From Mytilisepta virgata (taxonomy: Eukaryota > Mollusca > Bivalvia > Mytilida > Mytilidae): a stretch of 64,000 bases of DNA. This document shows positions 31,885-43,800 of this stretch, piece by piece. The translations under genes were made by a program, and so were the position numbers. Numbering within the stretch: position 1 is the first letter of the stretch; every line of letters starts with the position of its first letter. Location of the stretch: NCBI GenBank assembly GCA_028015205.1, contig CM051516.1, positions 56,238,230 through 56,302,229 of the forward strand, given 5' to 3'. The notes beneath the pieces are model-generated. The model saw only the letters and a list, made by a program, of their open reading frames with translations, was not told the origin of the DNA and searched no databases.

Positions 31885-34800
31885 GTAAGACGCGTTGCTT
31901 TATTTTAACATTAACCCAATAGACAATAAGTGTACATGCATCGCTAATGTTATAAAAATATAGATCTACTACACTCCATTGTTAAATATAATAATAGCAA
32001 ACTGAAATGATATGGTTTTTTACACGAGATACATTATACCCCTTTAATGAATGTGTTGTCGATGGATTACAAGGTAATTCTGGACTTAATTTCATAGTAA
32101 CCTCCGATTTCTATACTGACAATGGAGTAGTTCTCGCAATGCACGATGTCTCCGAAAAAAATAATCTGATAATCAGTTTTTCAGTTTGTTGTTGTTTTTA
32201 TTCATATCCAGGTCTTTTTCTTTTATGTTTTATATAAACTGCTATATACCCATTTGCTTTATCTGTCTATTAAGCTAATAAGATCTAACTGTTCTATTTA
32301 TTTATTTATTTATTTAATTTTAATGAATAGATGTGCTTTGCCAAACTGGTCCAATGACACATACGAAATTCAAGGTGAGATTCACCAAGCGATTGTAAAT
32401 AAGACCATACCACCATCGTCTGAGGATGATTATCTCTATGATGGCTGTCATATCTACGGAGTGTATGGTGAATTGGAAAAGTGCAGTAGATGGGTCTACG
32501 ATAAAACTGTTTTTGAATCTACGTTTGCCAGTGAGGTATGGTTTAAAAGTGTTCCAGTAATACATCACATAAAAGTGCTCGTTATATTTTTATGATAGAC
32601 CGCCTCGGTGGTCTCGTCGTAGCGTGCTCGCCTCGAGTGCAGAAGGTTTTTCCGCCAAGCAGGCGGCATCTAGGAGTAAGAGCAAAGGACTGGTCGGCTC
32701 GGAGTCAATATAATGTGTGCAGGTGGGGTGATATGTCCAGATATGCTGCTAATGGTTGCCACTGGACGTTAAACAATAATTCATTCATCCATCCATCCAT
32801 CCATCCGTCCATATTTTTATAACAGTTTTAGGTTCATTTGAAGTACTAGTACTTAAGAAACTGCTTTTGAAAATGGATTTTTATTAGCCGACTTGTTTAA
32901 ACTGTCGATAACTATCGATAACCATAATAAGTGTCTGATAATTGTATAGCATGTACAGTTTGGCTTAGAACTGTCCTAAACTGTCAGAGGAACTATTCTA
33001 GAACGTTCTAGAACTGTCATCCTGACACCTTTAGAACCGATTATGACTGGGTGTGTCCTGACTGAGAACCGTTCTGGACAGGTCTAACCTAGAACCATTT
33101 ATGACTGTTCCACCCTAGAACCATTTAGAACAGTTCTCCTCTAGAACCATTCTGGACGGTTCTACCCTAGAACCATTCTGAACGGTTCTACCTTAGAAAC
33201 ATTTATGACACTGGCGATGGTTTATGAATTTTAACATCAAAATTATAAGAAATAAAATAATTAATTAGTTGTGATAAATTTCAAATCACCTTTTAACATA
33301 CCGTTATAGTTTACAGAGTACAAAAGAGACAAAAATCACTCACAATGAAGTTTCTATTAATTTAAAACATCAAATCTGAAGAATTTAAATATATAATTAT
33401 TTCAAAAATCTGTAAAATCATCTTTATGACTCATGATCAACAACTTAGTTGCTCTGAAATAAATTGTAAATTCTATAAATAATTCTGACCTAAAACCACT
33501 ATGGACGATTCCACCCTAGAACTATTCATGGCAGTTCTAGAACCATTCTGGGTGCTTCTACCCTAGAACTATTTATGACAGTTCTAGAACCATTCTGGGT
33601 GGTTCTACCCTAGAACCATTCATGACAGTTCTAGAACCATTCTGGGCGGTTCTACCCTAGAACTATTTATGACAGTTCTAGAACCATTCTGGACGGTTCT
33701 GTCCTAGAACAATTTTTGAAAGTTCTACCCTAGAACCATCCCTGACAGTTCTACCCTAGAACCATCCTGGACGGTTCTACCCTAGAACCATTTATGAACG
33801 TTCTACCCTAGAACCATTTATGACGGTTCTACCTTAGAACCATTTATGATATGGTTCTAGAACCGTCATCTCTGACAGAATAGTTGAGAGGTTAGAACTG
33901 ATCTCAACTCATTATTTGTTTTGTTGGTAATATGTTGGCTAAAATCCACATGGCATTAATTGACTGACTGAGTACAGAACATCCCATCTTAGAACACGCT
34001 TATGTATACCAATATTTTAAAATATGAATCTCTAAAATAAGTTAAACAAATTTTAATGTCATTAATACAATCAATGAATTCTACATTACAAACCGAATAA
34101 TTGGCAGACGAAAAGGGTTTTCGCGGATCGTAGAATATTGTGTGAAACAGAATGATTAATTTTGCGGACGAAAAATCTGATCAGAATATTTTGCGAAAGG
34201 ACAATTTTAAGGGGATCTCTTTAAGAGAGGGGAAGGCGAGTCTGGTGCTCCCCTGTAACCATATATCGCCTTTTTCAATACTTTTCCACGCAAAAGTATT
34301 AGCTGGATATACAGTCTACCTCTTTCATCGAGCTTTTTGTAAGTGGTATGTAAACAAGGCGTAGAGTTTCATCTTGTATGAATTCCGTAACTCCAGCTTC
34401 ATGTAAGATGTAAGAAAATATTGTGTGTTTTACCATAAAACTGACAAGTGTGACCTGTTTACGTAGTGACTTTGTTTATTAAAGTATACATGCGTATTCA
34501 TTACTGTTTATCTCTTTACAAAAATAATAAATAAAATTATCTCTAACATAACTAAATGTGTTTTTTTTTCATCTGAAAGAATACCATTAACACAGCCACT
34601 ATTCTACACCTCATCCCCCCCCCCCCCAATCAAAAATATATTTTATAACCAACATCTTGATTATACAAATAAAATGTGTTTGTTTTAAAGAAAATGAATA
34701 TTCATATATTTTTCAGAATTAGTCTTAAAAATTCTGCATAAAAATAACATATGGGTAGACATTGATCACATTATATAATCGTATTGCTTTTGTCGTTTAT

Positions 34801-37800
34801 CAATAGCAAAATCTGGTTTGTGATGATGCCCTGAAGACGTCTCATGCAGCTATGGTATTTTTTGGAGGTGTCCTTTTGGGAGCCAGTGGGTTAGGATCAC
34901 TTTCCGATATGTGAGTAATAAAGAAACTGATTTATATTATATATAATTTCTGAAGGATATACTTGTGATTAGTAGATAGATATGGAAGTCAATATATGCA
35001 ACATGACATGCGTACAAAATATTTTTTTGGATATATGTATATACTTATGTTTTACATGAATAAATAATGTAGATATATTTTTTTGAGAAAGTTTATCTCT
35101 TCACTTAAAATCTATATACTAGTAGCTTCTACTTTTGTTATCTATGACCCTGTATAGGTTTTCAATTTGCAAGCTCACACTTCTAAAATATACAAAACTA
35201 TGTTAAAATGTTGCTATTGTTTTTTACGGTAGTATAGGTAGGAAGAGGACTTTATATATATCTGTCTGGCTACTATTAATATCATCATTTTCCCTAGCCT
35301 GGGCGCCATCATTCTTGGTGTATTGTATTCTCCGGTTCATTATTGGTATGTGTACATCCGGGCTTTATATCACACCTTTTGTTTTAGGTAAGTAAGTTAC
35401 CTGGCAACAGATAAATTTAATATGAAATTTTCGGCATATGGGGTATACGTCAATGACACAGCATCTTAGAGCTATAGGATTAAGACTGAATATATGTACA
35501 GTGTACATCTGCTATAGTAGTTCCTTGTAGTCTTCAACAAGCAGCAAAAACCAACACCGAAAGACAAGCACTAAATGGCCATGACAAATTTTAAAATGTG
35601 CAATAAATAGATAAAGAGGCTTTTTTCTGCTTTTTTTTGTTGTTTTTTTTTGTTTTTTGTTTTTTGTTTTTTTTTTTTTTTGTCATTTTCACATTTCCAT
35701 ATGTTCGGCACTGAACATAAAGGTAAATATTACTTAAACTCAACAAACACTATTAGGCAGAACAAACTATATGAACTTATTGTGAAGACATCATACAGTA
35801 TGTTTATCAACTACATAGTATATTTAGTTAAAGGACAATTTATGACCGTTATAAACTTCATCCAAGATGAATAGATTTAGCAAGGTACCATAAATGTGTC
35901 ACGATTGTTTATTGTTTATTTGACTTTTAATTTTTTTTATTTTTTTTTTTTTTTGGGGGGGGGGGGGGGGGTGGGATGTTCGAATGTCATTTAGTATCTT
36001 ATTTCTGATTCTGATTCAATAATGTGAAGACAATTTTTGGTTGTTTTTTTTTAGGTTTAACCCACTTCAAACTATCTAGTGGCGTCAAGGTTTTAAATGT
36101 GAAAGAAGCCTATCTTTAGCAGGAAAGTCGTGATCCTGGGGCCTGGTTTTCGAAAGTGTCTTAAGACTGAGACATATCTTAGGATGGTCTTAGGACATGC
36201 ATAAGTCATAAGACATGTTTTCGATAGAGTCCTAAGTTAGGATTCATCCTAAGATCGGTCCTAATCTTAGGACGCCTCACAACATGTCTTGTGATGGTCT
36301 TAAGATTGTCACATAAGTTAGGATATCTCTTAGGTTGATCTTCAGCATTTATTTTGGAACAAACAGTTTTCCATGCTTTATTTTTCGTAGTTTTGATCGC
36401 GGTATTTGTGAGTCGACTAAATAGCAAGGTTTTATTCTTCTCAACTTCATGCAGTAATATCCGTAGTTCCTCGGACGTAAAGTTTGGGTTCCTTTTCATG
36501 ACTATTCAGAAAAAGTTAATTTTCACTTCTTATAAAGGCTCTAATAGATTAATAATACAGAATTGCACGGAAAATTGTTTGCAACATTGCCCGTACCTTT
36601 TCATTGATATTACATTAAGACATGTACATTCCAACCACGTGTATTTTTATTCAAACAAAAAATACTGTTGTCCTTCAAACATTACTATAAACACTTCCTA
36701 TATACTTGCATATACAGACGTACCGCTGGAATGGGTCGATTTTTTGAGCTGTCAAATATATGATTGGGTTGGAAAATTAACATTATAATATATGAATGGG
36801 TGGTAATTTTAAGAAAACAATAAAATTCGGTTGTGAAATATATGGATAAATCTATTCATATCATCCTTTCATTTAAAAAGTTAAGAAATAAATAGTAGTA
36901 TTTCGTTTTTAGCGAAATGATGTAAAGATATAATCTTATGACCATCACAAGGCCATCATAAGACGAACTCTGTTAGGACAATCCTAAAACACTTTTGATT
37001 TACTATTTAATATTGTCATAAGATAGTCCAAAGACAGTCCTAAAATGTGTCCTAAGATATATCTTAAGACCAATCTTAGGACACTTTCGAAAACCAGGCC
37101 CCTGGTAATAGATTAGGATCGGAGTCAAATGGGTCTCATCTTAAGTGGAATTCAAATTCTCAATCTTACCCAGGCTTCTACTACCTAGAAACTTAGTCAT
37201 GCAGCCCCGAGATAACACTTTGTTTAATGGTATTTGTATTTCTTGACTGCATTAGTTTTATTTTACGATAACGATTCACTTTCCGCTGATTTCGGGGATA
37301 CATCTTTTCTTGAACTTGCCTTTTAGTACAAGATTTTTCTTTATACCCCATGTTTGTGTACCCATGGATGTGTTTTCAATTAAAATTTTCCTTCTATTTG
37401 AGCCTGTACGATCATTCTTGTACCTTCTTCGGGGTATGTATGCTTGTTTAATATTGAAAGTCGCAGTAATGTGACTAGAATAACAGAACTGAAGGCTTCT
37501 TTCATTTTTCCTGTTACCTCTATTGTTTTTGTATACGTGTTGTTTTTATTATATACGTTTGTACGTTTATTTAAATCTCTTATATTAATAAAAAACTTAA
37601 AGCGATTTTAAAAATAAAAAAGAAAACAATCTCATCATTTTTTGCTTGTTTATCCTGAATTATTATGTTTTTATTTTATTATGAGGAAGAAGAAATAAAA
37701 CAAGAACAGTCTGACAGAACACGATGGTAATGAAATACCATCCATCTTATTTTTTTGTAGGAATGGAATTAGTTGGTCCATCCAAGCGTGTATGGGCTGG

Positions 37801-40800
37801 AATTGTAGTTTGTTATTTCTTTGCCAGTGGATTAGTCATTCTGGCTGGTGTGGGCTACTTACTAAGAGACTGGATGTATCTTCAAATAGCTATCTCAATA
37901 CCTTCTCTCTTCTTTCTGTCATATTGGTGGTATGTACGTAGTGACGTATTAATAATTTACAAAATGAACAAAGTGATTCTGGTATTTTCTACGGCTTTAA
38001 AGTCGTTTGATGCATAATATACGCTCAAAACACTAAGTAAATAGATAAATTTATCATATACTTATTCAAAGTAAACGCTGAAGTTTACCCGGCGATAAAT
38101 CTGCGAAAATAGATGATAAACTAATTATTTTGGTGGGAATATCTAAGCGGGCTGAGAAAGCTACTTGTCACGTGCCTCTGTCAATTTCGGAAACTTTATC
38201 ACATGTCTCTTTATTAATTTCCGAAAATGTAGCATTAACTGTAAATACTGCAGACGGTACGGTCGCTTTCATAAATGCTATGACGTGAAGGCTCTTCGGC
38301 ATGTAATAATCTATATAAATAAAGTAAAAGTTTATAAATGTAACAGTAAATTTTGTGAAGGAGATTCATATTTAGAATGAACTAAAAGTTAACGACAATG
38401 ACGAGTAATCTAAAAACAGGCTTGCGTCTCAGAAAAATACTTATCAAAATTCATTTTTAACAGTAATCTCTAATCATTAGTGTCCCGCCAGTAAGAAACC
38501 AACAGATCAACTGACTATCAGCAGAAACACCCAATCAGCAGTTGCAATAAACAGGCTATAATTTGAAAATAGAAAGAATATTATGAAAATGAGAATAAGT
38601 GATAATATTTTAGAAATTGAAAGAGGAAAGTACAAAAAAATTAAAAGAAATAATAGAATATGCCAAAAATGCCATATAAATTTAATTGAAGATGAAAAAC
38701 ATTTCTTTTTTGTATGTCCAAGATATAATATTTTTAGACAAGAATTCTTTAATAATCTTTTAACCAAATTACCAGATATAAATAACTTATCAACTTCTGA
38801 GAAACTGAAAAGAATACTTTCTCATAATGATCTTATGCAGTTTCCAGATCCATTTATAAAAAAGTCTCTCGAACTTAGGAAAGTGGATTCTACAACTACA
38901 TAGATTTCGTACAAGTTTATGTATGCTAATGATATTAATATGACTTTATTCTACTTTGTTTATTATGTTTATTTTGTTTGCTGTCAACCCCTAGGGGTAT
39001 AACCATGCATTTCAATAAAGTTATGATACATGTTCCTATTTTGTTGCAATGAAAATAATAACTGATAGCTCGATAAGATCCAAGCATAACACCATAACAG
39101 CTTTTTTCTTTGTTGAATACTGTAATTTATATCTAAAGCAGAGTGAATTTTTTTTTCAGTTCTGTGAATTACAGGATCATAGTGTTTCACTAAAAGGAAT
39201 TTGATATCTAGAAGAATTATATTTCCTGTGTTTGTTTCTTGAATTTGCAGGCTTATTCCCGAGTCTCCCAGGTGGTTAATATCACAAGGCAAGAAAGAAG
39301 AAGCAAAAGCAGTAATAATGAAAATAGCCAATGGAAATAAGAGACCCTTATCCGGAAAGATTGTGTCAAAACTGACTGTAGTTGAAGAACAATCTGGACG
39401 CATTTGGCATTTGTTACATAGCAGAGTGTTAGTGGTTAGATCACTAATTATCTTCCTAAACTGGTGGGTACTTAAATATTTTGAAATAATCTTATTGTAG
39501 ATGTTACTCGGTGCCTGGTTTGTAATATTCTGTAAATTCAGAAATTATTGCGTGCATTTATTATTACGATTTTGTCATTTTAGACCAAAATGCGATTATA
39601 ACTTTTGCGATATTCACAAAAATCCCGCTTCATTCATATAAAAAATTCCAAAATGCAAGTTTAAATTATTGCGATTACAACCCTGTCGCATTTTTCGCAA
39701 TAATAAAAACATCGCAATAATTTCCAAATTTACAGTAATACTAGAAAAAAACTAATATCACTATAATGTTATTTTAACAGTTCAACCAAAAAAAAAATGT
39801 TTTCGTTTACATTAATTGTTAATGTCCTTTGATAAAATGACAAGGTCAGAACCCTTTCTACAACATATACGTGTAGGTTAAATCCGGTAGAAAATTTGAG
39901 TGGATGATATTTACAAAATGTGTATGCGTTTTTTAAGAAAATGTGATGTCTTAATAGTGAATAACAATTCAGCAACTTTTGATTGCAGTCCGTCAACAGC
40001 GAGCACCCATCAGTAGGCACTTTTAGGACCAAGTCTTGTTAATATTTACTTTGAGACATAAATCCTGAAAGTAATTATTGATAAATAAGTTTTTATTGCT
40101 CTCAGTATAACGAAACTTTCAGTTTAGGGACTGTTCATAAAAGCTGTCTTAGGATTTTCGTCGATATTTTTCAATGGTTGCTGTTAACACGGCGTTGCAA
40201 TGCTAATAGTTATGTTTCCCAATCGTAGTTTGAGGGGAGCATATTGTTTATACTCGGTCACTCTGTCACATCATCTCCTCAGAAAAGGCTACGTTAATTT
40301 GAATGGCACTTGGCAGACTTGTAGAATGTAGTCTGTAGATGTGCCCAACCATTTTATAATTTTCAAAATGCCAGCCGTAAAAGTTGAGGTCTTACCCAGG
40401 CAATGGGCGCGTTTGGGGGGACATCCGTTTCGGTGTCCGAAATACATCAGTACTAGTTTGATATCTATTGAGAATTTACAGAAATACTTTTTTTAATTTT
40501 ACAGTTATACAATACATTTGCTAAGTAGTTGGCATTTTGTTTTACATTTATGACACATCACAACTCAAAATGTGACATGTAATCGACGGTGACAAATACA
40601 AAATCGACACACTTCATAATTCTTACCTGTCAGCTATAAACAATTGTAAAATATTGTCTATTGTTAAACTTTTATAACATCTTCTCAAAACTTTATTGAT
40701 TTGAATATAAAATAAGATGGTATTGAAACACCCGTTTTGTAGTTCTATAAGTGGGGCCATTTCATCTTTTTCACTTCTCATCCCATTTTAAAAAGGTCAC

Positions 40801-43800
40801 CCAATGCCTTTCAAAATCCCTCGGCACATACATTTACATGTAGCCTGGTATGTGATCTCTGAAGATTTGATAACTCAAATTTGTTATGCATACCCGAATA
40901 TCACTTTTGGAGACAGTTTTAACACATTTGTCAAATTAACTTTATTTTTACTATATCTAATATTAGTATCTTTGGATTGTTATTTTTAAACTCCTGGGAC
41001 GATGCCTCCGCATGGTGGACCCTAGGTCCCCGAGGGTCACATTCGCCAACCCAGTCTTCAGACTTGTCTGACATGATTATTCATTGATTTGTTACAGAAA
41101 TTACCAGTATTTAGCAAAATTAAAAAATAATAGAAATACTAAGGGTTCATTCCTTGTATTGCACATGGTAGATCTTCTTTGCTGAAATTTGGCTTCCTAT
41201 TTCGGTATTTTTTGTTACTTCTTGTTTAAAATAAGTTTGGTTTTTGGTCTTCCAAATGTTTCGGTTTTAATGCTGCTGTTGAGAGGTAACTCCTTGAAAT
41301 GCGTCGTATACAGCATAGTATAAATTTACTATATCTAATATTAGTATCTTTGGATTGTTATTTTAAAGGACACTCAAAACCAAAACGATTTTTTTTTACT
41401 GTAAGTGAGGTTATGTATCTCCTTTCATATGACAGTAGAATGGCTTTGGTTCTTAATGCCCTTTTTAGTAATATTCCAAAAAGTTATACAATTATTACCA
41501 TATACACACGACCTTTGCAAATAGAAAATTTGTTAATGATAAAGCATAAAATTTCTATCTGTTAACATAAATGCATTACATACAATCGTTTACGATAAAA
41601 AGTAGATAAATATCTAAAATTAAAAAAAATAGTGGTTAATAGTGAAACAAATACAGGGAAAAGTGTCCGTACTCCTGCGCGATATACATTTAACCTTGTC
41701 AAAAATAAAAAAGGAAACTCCAGGATTTCCTTTTTATCGACTATGTTTTAACATTTTGCATGTACGTAGTTAAGTTACAGGGGATGAAAATGAAATATAA
41801 TCGGATATCAGAGAAGAAACGTTTCCATTGAATGTATTTCTGGTACTTTTTATGCTGTAATAATTATACAGAAGTTTTTCATATAAAAAGTATTTCTTGT
41901 ACAAAGGTACTCAACTGGTAAATTTGGGAAGAAATTTCTTCCAAAATCTAATGAACAATATGTTGTTTGCATCTGGACAGAACTGATATTTTGGGAAGAA
42001 AAATCTTCCGAAATGAAATACAACGGCCAAAATAATGAATACGCTGTATTAAATAAGTTGTGCGCTTCTGAGTTGTGATCTTTTTAATCATATCATATAT
42101 TAAATATAACTGAATAAGCTACATATTAAGGTATTTTAATCATTATCTACACGCCAAAGTAATACACAGACTGAAAATGGCCTTAACTAGTCAGTAATAT
42201 TCATATAAAGATGACAAGGGATCTTAATTTAAATATTTGAAAAGACTGATGTAATGTTGACACAATAATAAAACTGAAAGAAAATATAGATTCATTTTTA
42301 GGAATTATACAGAAAAGGAGCTTGACTATTGATACATTTTGTAGTAATGTTATCTCATATTTGATTAATTAATTCTGAAAGTCTTCAAGTGTTTAGAATT
42401 CTTATTTTCTGTATTGATCTAATGCATGACAGACGTACCTCAGCTTCACATTGATGCGAATCATTTACTTTTTTGTAAATAAAAGTTACATTCAGATTAG
42501 AGATATATAGTCTGTTGTTATTAAAGAATGTTTAAAATTCAAATTTTGAAATGGACCTGATAGATGAAACCTTTTTTGTAAGCCTAAAAGGTTATAGGCG
42601 CCACAAATATGAAGACATATATATATCACAGCTATGTATTTATGCAAAATTATCTTTAAAAAAAAAGGCAAGGGTTGCATTATTATTGTTAAATTGCTAT
42701 CAAGTGTCTAAACCTAAACGTAACATAATATTTATAAATTACTTTTTCTATTTGTACGAATTAATATTTGTTTACATCTACATAAACTTTTCATGACTAA
42801 GCTGAAACTGATCATATTCGTTAATTTCAGTTTTAATGTAAGTTAATTTAAAGCATAGAAATAATATGTGTATATCTTGTATATGGCTATATATTTTTGT
42901 ACTTTTCGAAGTAGACACATAATCCCTTTTTGAAATGTGTTGTTTTAATGATCAAACAGATTTCAAAAGTTTAATCGTTAAATATATAATATATATCATC
43001 AGAACAGTTTAATTATGTATCAAAACACAGTCACTGTTGTTCTAGTGGTTCTATCACTTTAAATCAAGCCCTCAGTTTGAAATGCATTTGATTTAATTTA
43101 TAGCGCACTTTTATCAAAACAAAATTGAATAAAATCGTAAAAGTCGGTTTTGAAAATAAACTTACTTAATATAATTACATAAAAATTTTAAGAAAAAAAT
43201 TATCAGTGTTAGCTCCAAATATTGGCAAAAATATTTCAGAAGTTATGTCGACAGCGACCGACACCTATTGACGCTTTTTCATCTGACAATTTCGACCTTT
43301 TCCCTTCACAATTCCAACTTTTTGCATTATTTACTTTGTACTAAAAAAAGTTTGAATAAAATCGTTTATATATCCCTTTGGTATTTCTTGACTTTGTTTA
43401 TAAGCCACTATGGACGTGATAGTTGAACAATGTTCGTGCGTATTTTAATTATGGAGTTATACATTTTTCCATAGTATTTTTCATTCATTGTATAGTGATT
43501 AAAAGAAGCTGTATTTTTATTATAAGTATTTATGAATAATGAAAAATGAAAAATGAACTATTTCATTATTCATATAGTATTTGAACTTACTCGAACCAAG
43601 TGTATAAATAAGATGAGTTCTCTATTTGACAATTTAGAGTAGTATTTAAACATTTTTTTTCATTGCAGGTTTGTTGTCAGTATGGGTTATTACGGATTAT
43701 CATTAAATACTGGAAACCTCAGTGGTGACTTTTACCTTAACTTCTTTCTGTCCGGACTGGCAGAATTCCCTGCGTATACTATATGCCTTGTGCTTTTGGA

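Noticed and set aside
32960..33870. Glucocorticoid-type response elements
   Set aside because: Half-sites are AGAACC more often than AGAACA and spacing follows the tandem unit, so a receptor site cannot be inferred from sequence.
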